Virus record (IMG/VR): IMGVR_UViG_3300021373_002801
Span: 1 to 64,000 of that record
Source: a virus
Length of the DNA stretch: 64,000 nucleotides
Reading direction: 5' to 3' (one strand)
Part shown: piece after piece, positions 27,782-36,744 of the stretch
Layout: each line of letters opens with the position of its first letter
Position numbering within the stretch: position 1 is the stretch's first letter
Notes under the pieces: model-generated
What the model was told of the DNA's origin: nothing
The model's input: only the letters and a program-made list of their open reading frames with translations
The model's database searches: none
Made by a program: the position numbers and the translations under genes

Positions 27782-28846
27782 ATGGCACAGTTTAATCTCC
27801 AAACATCGTTTGATGAACTTACACTAGCAACAGGAACAACTGCCCAAAGACCAGGCGCTCCAGTAAATGGTATGATAAGATACAATACCACTATAAGTTT
27901 GTTAGAGTTTTATGATGGATCAAATTGGAGACCTGTAACAGGATTTTCACAAGGTAATATTGGCTCAGGTGGACAAAGTATACTAAAAAAAGGAAATAGT
28001 ATTGTTCATATGTTTACCACCACAGGCAACCACACATTTACTCCTGCTCACTCAGGATACGTACAAGTATTAGTAGTAGGTGGCGGTGGCGGAACTGGCG
28101 GCGGCTGGACTGGTGGCGGCGGCGGTGGCGGAATGATTTTTAACAGATCATTCCCTGTAAGCGCAGGTTCAGGATATGGCATAACTGTAGGCGGCGGCGC
28201 AGGCCGTGGTTCACGTAGTAATGGTGGCAATAGTGTATTTTCAACCATCACAGCAAATGGTGGCGGCTACGGCGGCTGGTGGTCCGGCGGTGATGCTGCT
28301 CCCGGCGGATCCGGCGGAGGTGGAGGAAACTCTAGTGCAGACGGAAGTAGACGCAGAGAGCCAGGCGGCTTAGGAGTTACAGGACAAGGCTTTCCAGGAG
28401 GAAGCGGTGTAAGATTCCATGATGACGGAACAAATACTCACAATGGCGGAGGTGGTGGAGGTGCTGGCGGACCAGGACTAGACAGCCAAGACGAAGCACA
28501 AGGTCAACCGACACACGGGGGTCCAGGTGCAGCATCAGACATATTAGGCGATACCCTTTATTGGGGTGGCGGTGGCGCAAGCGGACCACACATCTGTGAT
28601 GGTGGCGGTGGCAACGGCGGCGTTGGCGGCGGAGGAGGAGGAGCTGCACACTATGTTCCTAGATATCCAACTGTTGGTAACGGACGTGGTGGCGGACAAA
28701 GTTTAAACAAAGGGCAAAATGCAACTAACAATGACGGTCATGCAAGATATGGAGGCGATGGAGCAGCTAATACTGGCGGTGGTGGCGCACATGGCGGATC
28801 AGGTCATGGCGGTGGTGGCTCTGGTATAGTTGTAGTGAGGTACTAA
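27782..28846 (+). CDS. Glycine-rich tail adhesin, copy 1
   Basis: A 354-aa protein. The N-terminus carries the QRP module (TTAQRPGAPVNGMIRYNTTISLLEFYDGSNWRPVTG). Next is the beta strand HMFTTTGNHTFTPAHSGYVQVLVVGGGG, typical of glycine-rich phage tail adhesins. The remaining 240 residues are dominated by Gly runs with scattered Asn, Ser, His and Trp, ending GIVVVRY. Such domains form polyglycine-II sandwiches in phage adhesins and decide host range. The start codon directly follows the stop of the previous gene. First of three tandem paralogues. Confidence 0.8.
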   Translation: MAQFNLQTSFDELTLATGTTAQRPGAPVNGMIRYNTTISLLEFYDGSNWRPVTGFSQGNIGSGGQSILKKGNSIVHMFTTTGNHTFTPAHSGYVQVLVVGGGGGTGGGWTGGGGGGGMIFNRSFPVSAGSGYGITVGGGAGRGSRSNGGNSVFSTITANGGGYGGWWSGGDAAPGGSGGGGGNSSADGSRRREPGGLGVTGQGFPGGSGVRFHDDGTNTHNGGGGGGAGGPGLDSQDEAQGQPTHGGPGAASDILGDTLYWGGGGASGPHICDGGGGNGGVGGGGGGAAHYVPRYPTVGNGRGGGQSLNKGQNATNNDGHARYGGDGAANTGGGGAHGGSGHGGGGSGIVVVRY

Positions 28847-28847
28847 T

Positions 28848-29984
28848 ATGGCAGATTTAAAAAATACAATAATTAATGACACAGGATTTTTAACACTTCC
28901 AGTGGGTAATACAGCTCAAAGACCGTCGCCTGCATCTGGAATGATACGTTTAAACAATTCTAATAACTTAATGGAATTTTACGATAGCGGTGGCTGGCGA
29001 CCAATCACTGGAGTTTCAAAAGGAAGTATTGGCTCAGGTGGACAAAGTATACTATACAACGCAAGTCATTCCGGAAAACACGGTGGCGTTTTACACATAT
29101 TTACAACCACAGGAAACCATACATTTACACCTGCATTTAGTGGAACAGTAGAAGTTCTAGTAGTAGGTGGAGGCGCATCTGGCGGCGGACACTTAGGTGG
29201 TGGCGGAGGTGCTGGCGGAATGATTTTCAACAGAGCATATCCGGTATCAAACGGAAGCGGAATAAACGTCACTGTTGGTACTGGAGGACCTGCTAATAAC
29301 TACGGAAGATCACCTCCAGGTTTCCAAGGTGGAAACAGTGTATTTGGATCACTTACTGCTGATGGCGGTGGAGGAGGAGGATCATGGGACGGCAACGCAG
29401 CTCGAGCAGGTGGCTCAGGAGGCGGAGGTTGTACTGGTTCTAACGGAAACGGATCAAACGGACACACTGGACCAAACAATAGTCGTAACACCAACATGGG
29501 CGGTCGTGGAGTAACTGGCGAAGGCTTTCCTGGAGGCTCAGGCATAAGATTTAACAGACAAGGTGAAGATTCACACAAAGCCGGCGGCGGAGGTGGCGCT
29601 GGTGGACCTGGATGGAGTTCAGAAGATGATTGTCACGAAGGACGTAATGGATCAGGTGGCCCAGGCGCAGCAAATGATATACTAGGATACACGCTTTATT
29701 GGGCAGGTGGTGGTGGCGGAGCATGCCATGTAGGAAATGAAACACACGGTTCGTCGGGTGGTATTGGTGGAGGCGGAGGTGGTACTATGAACCACGGACA
29801 GCCAAGAAGACCTCCAGGAGGTAAAAGCAGTACTGGCGGCGGCTATGCTTACAACAACGGTGGTGGAGTTAATTCAAGCGGTTATGAAGGTGGCACAGCA
29901 GGTGCAAACACAGGTAGCGGATCAGGCGGAGCATATGGCTCAGCTAAAATTGGAGGCACTGGAATAGTGATAGTAAGGTACTAA
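28848..29984 (+). CDS. Glycine-rich tail adhesin, copy 2
   Basis: A 378-aa paralogue of the preceding protein, with the same order: fibre entry with TAQRPSPASGMIRLNNS and a WRPITG segment, the FTTTGNHTFTPAFSGTVEVLVVGGGA strand, a long glycine-rich body, and a GIVIVRY end. The glycine-rich loops differ strongly from copies 1 and 3 while the frame (MIFNRAYPVS, VFGSLTADGGGGG, GEGFPGGSG, DILGYTLYWAGGGG) is kept, as expected if the loops contact a changing receptor. One base separates it from the gene before. Confidence 0.8.
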   Translation: MADLKNTIINDTGFLTLPVGNTAQRPSPASGMIRLNNSNNLMEFYDSGGWRPITGVSKGSIGSGGQSILYNASHSGKHGGVLHIFTTTGNHTFTPAFSGTVEVLVVGGGASGGGHLGGGGGAGGMIFNRAYPVSNGSGINVTVGTGGPANNYGRSPPGFQGGNSVFGSLTADGGGGGGSWDGNAARAGGSGGGGCTGSNGNGSNGHTGPNNSRNTNMGGRGVTGEGFPGGSGIRFNRQGEDSHKAGGGGGAGGPGWSSEDDCHEGRNGSGGPGAANDILGYTLYWAGGGGGACHVGNETHGSSGGIGGGGGGTMNHGQPRRPPGGKSSTGGGYAYNNGGGVNSSGYEGGTAGANTGSGSGGAYGSAKIGGTGIVIVRY

Positions 29985-29985
29985 T

Positions 29986-31122
29986 ATGGCAGATTTAAAA
30001 AATACAACAATAGGTACAACAAATGCAGTTGAACTTCCGGATCAAAATTTATCAGCTACAACAGGTTCTGCAAAACTTAGATTTAACACTACTGGTAGTT
30101 TAAATGCATTAGAGTTTTATGATGGATCAAATTGGAGACCTGTGACAGGATACAGTCAAGGTATTGTAGGTACAGGCGGACAAACTATTAACTATACTGA
30201 TCACGGTATTGTGCATATATTTACTACCACAGGAAACCATACATTTACACCATCTTTTACAGGTAATGTACAAGTAATGGTAGTAGGTGGCGGTGGTGCT
30301 AGTGGTTATGATTGGTCCGGCGGTGGCGGCGGTGGTGGAGTTATCTTTAACAGATCATTTCCAGTAAGCGCAGGCAGTGGTTATAATGTTACAGTAGGTG
30401 CAGAAGGCCGTGGAGGAAACGGCGCAGGAGGATCACCTACGATTGCAGGCCAAAACGGAGGTAATAGTGTATTTTCAACTATAACTGCTCAAGGCGGTGG
30501 CGGAGGTGGCTCTTGGCGTAACGGTTCGCCACAGGGTTATGATAATGGACACTCGTCTGGACGTACAGGTGGATCAGGCGGTGGCGGCAGTAATTCTAGA
30601 GACGATGGAAGTAGGCGTAGACACTTAGGTGGCAGGGATACAGACGGTCAAGGTTATCCAGGTGGATCTGGTGTTAGATTTAATGCTAATAGTGAAAACG
30701 CTCACTTAGGTGGCGGTGGTGGTGGAGCCGGCGGCGGCGGCGCAAGTGCACCTGACGGTCGTCAAAACTATAGAGGAAGTTTTCGTGGAAATCAAATTTC
30801 GGGCGGAGCAGGCCGTGCTACAGACTTGCTTGGTGGAACATTATATTTTGGTGCTGGCGGAGCAGGTGGTGGACACCTAGGTTGGAATGTTAATGGCAAT
30901 GCTGGAGGCATTGGCGGTGGAGGTGGAGGTAGTTTCCATCACAGCGGACCTTATGGTGGACCAAGAAAGATTGGCCAAGGTGGCGGACAAAGTCTTAATA
31001 ACGGCCAAGATGGATTTCCAACAGCACGTGGCGGCTCAGGCGGATCACACACCGGCAGCGGTGGCGGTGGCGGACAATGGGGATATCCAGGCGGTAACGG
31101 TGTTGTTATAGTTAGATATTAA
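29986..31122 (+). CDS. Glycine-rich tail adhesin, copy 3
   Basis: A 378-aa paralogue of the two preceding adhesins, with FYDGSNWRPVTG, FTTTGNHTFTPSFTGNVQVMVVGGGG and a GVVIVRY end. The QRP module of the N-terminus is eroded here (SATTGSAKLRFNT). The start MADLKNT is the same as copy 2. It is the last + strand structural gene before the oxidative enzyme island, and its stop codon overlaps by 4 bases the stop of the halogenase coming the other way. Confidence 0.8.
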   Translation: MADLKNTTIGTTNAVELPDQNLSATTGSAKLRFNTTGSLNALEFYDGSNWRPVTGYSQGIVGTGGQTINYTDHGIVHIFTTTGNHTFTPSFTGNVQVMVVGGGGASGYDWSGGGGGGGVIFNRSFPVSAGSGYNVTVGAEGRGGNGAGGSPTIAGQNGGNSVFSTITAQGGGGGGSWRNGSPQGYDNGHSSGRTGGSGGGGSNSRDDGSRRRHLGGRDTDGQGYPGGSGVRFNANSENAHLGGGGGGAGGGGASAPDGRQNYRGSFRGNQISGGAGRATDLLGGTLYFGAGGAGGGHLGWNVNGNAGGIGGGGGGSFHHSGPYGGPRKIGQGGGQSLNNGQDGFPTARGGSGGSHTGSGGGGGQWGYPGGNGVVIVRY

Positions 31123-32687
31123 TCGTTATAAAAGTTTTCTTTTAAGAACGCATACAAAGATGGAACATGTTTAATTGCATTGTTCCATTTTTCTTTGCGT
31201 TGATCTAAGTTGTCTATCATATCTTTAAACTCGGATTTTTTATCTATGTGTTTAGGGAATATTTTGTTCAACACAGTAACATCGTTTGCATTCCAATTCA
31301 TACCTGCCGCCAAACAGTTTACTCCGTCATCGTCTTGTAGGAAATCAACAAAGTTTTTTTGGTAAATGCTTTGATAATATAGTCCTTGTGTTTGTAAATT
31401 ATTTAACGCTGGCATAAGATTGGTATAGCTCTTTTGTGTAATATCTTTCCAATATTTACTGTCATTTCTATGACTTAATGCATAGTGCATACTTACGAAA
31501 TTTGCCCAATAGTTAAATGTATCGTCGCATACAAGATTAAATTCGTCTCTATCCCATTGACTAATGCTGTTAGATCTTACTAACATTCTTACTAAATTTG
31601 TTGCAAAATCGTGGGTAGTAAGTAAGCCTGTACTTTCTAAAGGCTCAATAAATCCTGCACTTAATCCTATAGCTACAACATTCTTAACCCAAAGTTTTTC
31701 ATGTATGCCTACTCTCATCTCAATATCTTTAAAAGTGCAATTAGATGTATCATATCCTTTACTGTTAAGATGTGTTATAAAATCAATTTTTGCTTGTTTG
31801 GGATTTATATAATTATCGCTATAAACATACCCAGTACCAATCCTTGACCATAAAGGAATATTCCAGACCCAACCATTTTCTAATGCACTACAGTCTGTTA
31901 CACTATCTAGTTGTTTTTCCTTATCAGTGTAATCTACTCTTGTTGCCCATGCTCTATTATTTGGTAAAATATGTTCATAACTTTTAAAAGGAACTTTCAT
32001 CGCTTTACCTAGTAATAAACTATTGAAGCCTGTACAGTCTATAAATAAATCTCCAAATATTTTATCGCCATTGTCTAATACTATGCTATCAATGCCTATA
32101 TCTGATTTATTACAAGTAACAACTTCCCCATTTACATATTTTACTCCTAAGTTTTTACAAAATTTATCTCTAAGCCATATACCTAATTTAGCAGCATCAA
32201 AATGAAAAGCAGTATCATTATAAAAATCAAATCCTTTTAAATCAGGATGATCAACAAGCATTTTATTTTCTTTTACTAATGACATTTGAGGATAGTAACA
32301 ATCTACGTAATCATCTGAAGGCGTTTCTGGATATAAAGTTTTTTTAATAAACCAATCATCTCTTTGGTGCATACAATTATCAAATAACGGCTGTCCAAAG
32401 GGATAATACCAAGACCCGCTGTCATGTTTATGAAAGTTATTAAATTTTATAGCAAGTTTGTAACTTGCATCTGTTTCTTTTACAAAATCTTTATCGTGTA
32501 TTCCTACCATCCTTAACCAAGCACGTATTCCTCCTACTGTACTTTCGCCAACTCCCACTGTAGGTATATTAGGACTTTCTACTACAGTAATATTAACATT
32601 GTTAATCTGAGATGCTATTGTAGCGGCAGTCATCCATCCGGCACTACCTCCTCCCACTATAATAATATCTTGTATATCACTGCTCAT
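31119..32687 (-). CDS. Flavin-dependent halogenase, tryptophan-halogenase type, FDH-1
   Basis: A 522-aa protein, the usual length of the family. It has the FAD-binding GGGSAGW motif (residues 12-18), GVGEST (45-50), Lys77 in DASYKLAIKF at the place of the catalytic Lys79 of PrnA/RebH, WVWNIP (the WxWxIP signature), and GLSAGFIEPLESTG, whose Glu-Ser matches the active-site pair of PrnA. Such enzymes use FADH2, O2 and halide to halogenate electron-rich substrates; a cyanophage member (VirX1) is known to act on varied substrates. No flavin reductase is visible nearby, so reduced flavin would come from the host. Last gene of a three-gene, overlapping minus-strand operon. The substrate cannot be read from sequence. 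Confidence 0.85.
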   Translation of the reverse strand: MSSDIQDIIIVGGGSAGWMTAATIASQINNVNITVVESPNIPTVGVGESTVGGIRAWLRMVGIHDKDFVKETDASYKLAIKFNNFHKHDSGSWYYPFGQPLFDNCMHQRDDWFIKKTLYPETPSDDYVDCYYPQMSLVKENKMLVDHPDLKGFDFYNDTAFHFDAAKLGIWLRDKFCKNLGVKYVNGEVVTCNKSDIGIDSIVLDNGDKIFGDLFIDCTGFNSLLLGKAMKVPFKSYEHILPNNRAWATRVDYTDKEKQLDSVTDCSALENGWVWNIPLWSRIGTGYVYSDNYINPKQAKIDFITHLNSKGYDTSNCTFKDIEMRVGIHEKLWVKNVVAIGLSAGFIEPLESTGLLTTHDFATNLVRMLVRSNSISQWDRDEFNLVCDDTFNYWANFVSMHYALSHRNDSKYWKDITQKSYTNLMPALNNLQTQGLYYQSIYQKNFVDFLQDDDGVNCLAAGMNWNANDVTVLNKIFPKHIDKKSEFKDMIDNLDQRKEKWNNAIKHVPSLYAFLKENFYND

Positions 32688-33405
32688 AGGGACATCCTTT
32701 TAATTTTGCTAGACTTTTATATCTTTCGTTTAATGGTCTAAATGTATGTTCGTTACGTATATTATTGCATAATTTTATATCTTCCCATGGACACTTTTGT
32801 TGTTGTAGTTTTACAATATTATCACTGTAAAATTTAAAATATGCAATAGCATCGCCTTTTTTGATTTTAATTTTATCTTTTATTTTTTTACATTCAAATA
32901 CAATTTCAGCAGGTCTTGTCCATTTTGCAATGTCAAACTCGCCAGGATATAATGTTGTTTTGTCTGTAAAATCGTTGTAGTGCAAAAATGCAGGTAGCAT
33001 TTGCATTTGCATACTGTCTGATGTTTGGAAAATATTTAACCAATCAATACCTATCATAGGATATACATTCTTTCCACGTTGACTATCAAACAAAAATCTG
33101 GTGTCAATTAAACAATTAAATTGTTCTTGATTAAGATTAGGACATGTAATTTTTACATCACCAGTTTTTTCATTTACATCTATTTCAATAGTAAGATCGT
33201 ATGGAGCATGAAACACAAACATATTCTTTATGAAGTCTGTATGTGCTGGACACTTTAAAACAATATTTCCTTTACGTTCGCTAATATAAGTTTTTTGTAG
33301 AGGAACTAAAACATCTTGCGAATTATCTAACAAATCAATTAAACACGCAGGATGGTCTATATCCCATTCACTGCTGGTTATAAACGACCAATTAATTAAT
33401 GCCAT
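32677..33405 (-). CDS. Unknown protein between two halogenases (242 aa)
   Basis: A 242-aa protein overlapping both neighbours (14 bases with the halogenase upstream, 11 with the one downstream), so it is almost certainly translated with them. Visible features are an N-terminal INWSFITSSEWDIDHPACLIDLL segment, a central MQMLPAFLHYNDFTDKTTLYPGEFDIAKWTRPAEIVFECK segment, and a KGDAIAYFKFY segment near residue 190. It has no HxD motif and no flavin motif, so it is not an obvious oxygenase. It may be a partner, substrate carrier or fold-cupin-like accessory protein; this is speculation. I do not recognise a named family. Confidence 0.6.
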   Translation of the reverse strand: MALINWSFITSSEWDIDHPACLIDLLDNSQDVLVPLQKTYISERKGNIVLKCPAHTDFIKNMFVFHAPYDLTIEIDVNEKTGDVKITCPNLNQEQFNCLIDTRFLFDSQRGKNVYPMIGIDWLNIFQTSDSMQMQMLPAFLHYNDFTDKTTLYPGEFDIAKWTRPAEIVFECKKIKDKIKIKKGDAIAYFKFYSDNIVKLQQQKCPWEDIKLCNNIRNEHTFRPLNERYKSLAKLKGCPYEQ

Positions 33406-34867
33406 GTTTTTTTATTTCTCTTAATCTATCTAATTCTGTGCTATGATGATGTCCGTCTAAATATCTAAATTTTTCAAATTCAACATAATTCTTTATTATT
33501 ATGTTTTTTGCTGTTTCCTTATCTATACCAATATTTTTTTCTGTTAACTTATATCCTAGTTGAATAAGGAATATTGTCCAATTAGGGCCACCAAACATTG
33601 TGTTATATTTAACTGTAGTAGGTAGTTGTATATTGGGATTTTTAAAGTCTTCGATATAACTTAACATCTCATCACTGGGGACAAAAAGGTCGTTTACATA
33701 ATTCCAAAAAGGTGTAGTCCTAATATTATCTGCATAATGCATTGCAACGAAGTTAACACAATTTTCAAATACAATTTTCATTTGTATGTTAAAATAATCA
33801 ACTTCGTTTTTTGTATAGTGATTTTCGTTTAATATTCCGTTTAACTGACCAACTGCATAGGTCATTAGTGCTACACCTGAACTTTCTAAAGGTTCAATAA
33901 ACCCTGCGCTAAGTCCTATACTTACAATGTTATCGTGCCACTGATCTTCGTTATAATAAGGATCCCAATTTATTACTTTTAAATTATCTTTATCTATTCT
34001 ATTATCCCAATAATCTACAAAATAATTTTTAGCATCATCTATATCAGTTATGTTCCTGTTGAATAGCATACCAGTACCAATTCTATCTTGTACAGGTATT
34101 TTCCAAACCCATCCATGATCTACAGCATCGCATTTGACATACGGGGTTAGTTCATTTTCCCTATCATTGTACGGAACATGCCCTGCAATAGCAGTGTTAA
34201 CAAATAAACGTTTGTCCAAATTTACACGTTTACAATTTTTTCGTAAAACTTGTTTAAACCCAGTGCAGTCGATATACAAATCGCTTTTAATTATGTCGCT
34301 GTTTTGTAAATGTAAACAGTCTATACCTTCATTTTGATTATAATCAATATCGATTACATCACTGTTTATAATAGTAACTTTGTTTTCTAATTTTTTCCTT
34401 ACATAAGACACAAGTTTACCACAATCAATGTGTACAGCATAGCGTTCTAATTCTGTCATGTCTACACTATTTTTCATGCTATTTTCATAAAACGCTGTAC
34501 AATATTTTTTAAAATCTAAATCCTGCACATTTGTATATAGATCATAAAGATTCCAGTTTTTTAAAATTCTATCATTGCCTTTATAAAAAGGGTGCCAAAT
34601 ATCTTCACCAGGTTTTTGCCAATTCGTAAAAAGTATACCTGACTTATAAGCACTTTTTATTTCTAAAAACCAATCTTCTATAGGAAATCCTGCTTCCTCA
34701 AGAAACGGTCTAAAAGTTAAAAGCGTAGCCTCTCCAACACCAATAGGTTCTGGTACTTCTTTGTCAACTACAGTAATGTTAATATGTGGTTGTCTATGGC
34801 TAAGATATGCAGCTGTAAGCCATCCAGCAGTACCGCCGCCTACAATAGTAAGTGTGTTGACTTTCAT
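33392..34867 (-). CDS. Flavin-dependent halogenase, FDH-2
   Basis: A 491-aa protein with GGGTAGW (residues 10-16), GVGEAT (43-48), catalytic-type Lys75 in SAYKSGILFTNW, the DCTGF strand, WVWKIP and GLSAGFIEPLESSG. All core features of tryptophan-type halogenases are kept. The C-terminal region has FVAMHYADNIRTTPFW, also typical. First gene of the operon 34867 to 31119, with an AAAGGA ribosome site before the ATG. A 2OG oxygenase gene diverges only 39 bases away, so the two operons probably share one control region. Confidence 0.87.
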   Translation of the reverse strand: MKVNTLTIVGGGTAGWLTAAYLSHRQPHINITVVDKEVPEPIGVGEATLLTFRPFLEEAGFPIEDWFLEIKSAYKSGILFTNWQKPGEDIWHPFYKGNDRILKNWNLYDLYTNVQDLDFKKYCTAFYENSMKNSVDMTELERYAVHIDCGKLVSYVRKKLENKVTIINSDVIDIDYNQNEGIDCLHLQNSDIIKSDLYIDCTGFKQVLRKNCKRVNLDKRLFVNTAIAGHVPYNDRENELTPYVKCDAVDHGWVWKIPVQDRIGTGMLFNRNITDIDDAKNYFVDYWDNRIDKDNLKVINWDPYYNEDQWHDNIVSIGLSAGFIEPLESSGVALMTYAVGQLNGILNENHYTKNEVDYFNIQMKIVFENCVNFVAMHYADNIRTTPFWNYVNDLFVPSDEMLSYIEDFKNPNIQLPTTVKYNTMFGGPNWTIFLIQLGYKLTEKNIGIDKETAKNIIIKNYVEFEKFRYLDGHHHSTELDRLREIKKHGIN

Positions 34868-34893
34868 ATATTGTATCCTTTGTTTAATGTACT

Positions 34894-34901
34894 TATAAAT
34901 A
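34894..34901 (+). promoter_or_regulatory. T4-type late promoter box placed for a leaderless mRNA
   Basis: TATAAATA, a perfect consensus match, is followed by only five bases (TTGCT) and then the ATG at 34907. T4 late transcripts begin about six bases past the box, so the predicted first base would be the A of the start codon. No ribosome binding site is visible. Confidence 0.6.
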
Positions 34902-34906
34902 TTGCT

Positions 34907-35482
34907 ATGCTTATAGTTGACGATCTGATATCAAAACCGTATCAAGAAGAAATAAAAGAAAATTTCTTAGATATTGAAAATAAAAATTCTTATAAGTTTC
35001 CTTGGTCTTTTGTGCCGGATGTAACATCGGCAGATGTTGGCATTGTTGCTCCAGCAATGATGCATAATTTTTGTTGGGAGCGGGGAAATTATTCTCAATA
35101 TTTTGATTTAGTTGAGCCAATTGCAATAGCAGGAGCAAATGCAGTAAACTATCCTGCAACCACAGTAATACAAGCTAGAAGTTTTTTACAATATCCTCTA
35201 AGCAAAACATTTCACGATAAACAAGTTGATCGCTTGCATATAGATTTAGATTATAAACATTTGGTTGTGCTATATTATGTTTTAGATTCTGATGGCGATA
35301 CTATTATAACAAATAAAACATATGACGAACATAATGAACATTATTTAGATAAAATTGATGATGTTGTAATGCGAGTCACACCAAAACAAGGTAGAGCTGT
35401 AATTTTTGATGGTAAGTACTATCATACAGCAGAACAGCCTAAAGATAATTTGAGATGCATTATAAATTTTAATGTAGAGTAA
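34907..35482 (+). CDS. 2OG-Fe(II) oxygenase, first gene of a five-gene operon
   Basis: A 191-aa protein. The start at 34907 is chosen because the next ATG-like starts upstream lie inside the opposite halogenase gene, and because MLIVDDLISKPYQEE is a typical oxygenase N-terminus. The metal and co-substrate residues are visible: His111 and Asp113 (RLHIDLDY), distal His173 (KYYHTAEQP) and Arg183 (RCIINF). This is the HxD...H...R set of double-stranded beta-helix dioxygenases. Substrate unknown. It is preceded by a late promoter placed five bases before the ATG. Confidence 0.82.
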   Translation: MLIVDDLISKPYQEEIKENFLDIENKNSYKFPWSFVPDVTSADVGIVAPAMMHNFCWERGNYSQYFDLVEPIAIAGANAVNYPATTVIQARSFLQYPLSKTFHDKQVDRLHIDLDYKHLVVLYYVLDSDGDTIITNKTYDEHNEHYLDKIDDVVMRVTPKQGRAVIFDGKYYHTAEQPKDNLRCIINFNVE

Positions 35483-35485
35483 AAA

Positions 35486-36097
35486 ATGATAGAATTTGAA
35501 GTTATAGATAATTTTTTACCTAATGATCAGTTTACGAAACTGTCTAGCTATCTACTGTCTCAAGATTTTCCTTGGTTTTACACAGAGCATGTTTCATTAG
35601 ATCCTATAGATAACAATATTAAAAATCCTGAAGCAATAGAAACAGACGGATATGCACATTTGTTTTATGATAGAGATAACGGATTAGAAGCTGTTACGCA
35701 CAAAGTAATGGAAGACTTTAATAAACAAATACAAATTAAATTTGGTGTAACCTACAATGATATAATCCGATCAAGAGCTAGTATAAAGCATCCAAAAATA
35801 GGATACACTGAAGAAAATTATAACTTACCCCATGTTGATTATTTTATACCTCATCTTAGTTTAATTTATTATCTTAATGATTGTGACGGCGATACAAGAA
35901 TATTTGAAGAAAAATTTACTCCAGTACCCTCTGGCCCTAATTTAGGGATAAGTTATGATACGTTTACGGTTAAAGATAGAGTATCACCAAAAGCAAATCG
36001 ACTTCTTGTTATTAACGGACTGCGATATCATACAGCAAGTAACCCTATAAAAAGTAAAAGACGTGTAATTATTAATATTAATACGGAGGCAAAATGA
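35486..36097 (+). CDS. 2OG-Fe(II) oxygenase
   Basis: A 203-aa protein, related in layout to the gene before it (FEVIDNFLPNDQFTKLSSYLL at the start, PHVDYFIPHLSLIYYLN in the core). Metal ligands His116, Asp118 and His182 (RYHTAS) and a 2OG-binding Arg around 192-193 are present. It starts 3 bases after the previous stop without a clear ribosome site, so translation is probably coupled. Probably a hydroxylase of peptide or amino-acid substrate; which one is unknown. Confidence 0.82.
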   Translation: MIEFEVIDNFLPNDQFTKLSSYLLSQDFPWFYTEHVSLDPIDNNIKNPEAIETDGYAHLFYDRDNGLEAVTHKVMEDFNKQIQIKFGVTYNDIIRSRASIKHPKIGYTEENYNLPHVDYFIPHLSLIYYLNDCDGDTRIFEEKFTPVPSGPNLGISYDTFTVKDRVSPKANRLLVINGLRYHTASNPIKSKRRVIININTEAK

Positions 36098-36744
36098 GAA
36101 TAGATCATGCATTTCCAATTCCTATAGTTACACTAGATTTAGATAAATCTGCATTAGATGATGCACACAAAAAAGTATGTACTTACATTAAAGAAAAAAT
36201 GCCAGAAAGCACACAAGAAAAAAATAAATTGCTTACTACATACTACCATGATAATAAAAACTTTTTAGGCACAATAAATGCTATTCCTATATTAGAGGAA
36301 ATTAATAAACATGTGAGGGGATTTTTAGAATTAAGGGGATTTAGACCTGATTGTTATGTTGAAATTACTAGTTGGTTACAAATAAACCAGCCTGGTTCTT
36401 TGTTTAACAGACACGATCATTATGGAGCAATAGTTAGCGGAGTGTTTTATTTAGAAGTTCCTGAAAATTCTGGAAACTTAAAATTTCATAATCCTTTAGA
36501 ACCAAGACGTGCATCTGATGTCTTTTTTGATAGGATAAGAAAAGAAGAAAATCAGTATAATTATGATTATATTGAATATGTCCCCAAAGTAGGCGAAATG
36601 ATAATGTTTGAATCTTGGCTACAACATAGCGTAGAGATTAATAAAGCAGATAAAGATAGGTTATCTGTTTCGTATAATGTTTGGGCAGACGTAGACGATA
36701 CAGTAAAAAAATTACGTAATGAAAGAGGCGATAATGGATCCTAG
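36094..36744 (+). CDS. 2OG-Fe(II) oxygenase-like protein, HxH type
   Basis: A 216-aa protein of the type often called putative 2OG-Fe(II) oxygenase in phages (TIGR02466-like). It has His107-x-His109 (NRHDHYGAIVSGVFYLEVP), distal His178 (ESWLQHSVEIN) and Arg189 (DRLSVSYN). In this group the second ligand position is commonly His or Asn rather than Asp; metal use is therefore less certain than for the HxD members. It has a strong ribosome site (GGAGG) and a 4-base overlap with the gene before it. Confidence 0.78.
   Translation: MRIDHAFPIPIVTLDLDKSALDDAHKKVCTYIKEKMPESTQEKNKLLTTYYHDNKNFLGTINAIPILEEINKHVRGFLELRGFRPDCYVEITSWLQINQPGSLFNRHDHYGAIVSGVFYLEVPENSGNLKFHNPLEPRRASDVFFDRIRKEENQYNYDYIEYVPKVGEMIMFESWLQHSVEINKADKDRLSVSYNVWADVDDTVKKLRNERGDNGS

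Noticed and set aside
28048-28251. Proline-rich minus-strand frames opposite the glycine-rich adhesins
   Set aside because: Polyglycine codons (GGN) read backwards give proline codons; these frames are artefacts of the adhesin sequence.
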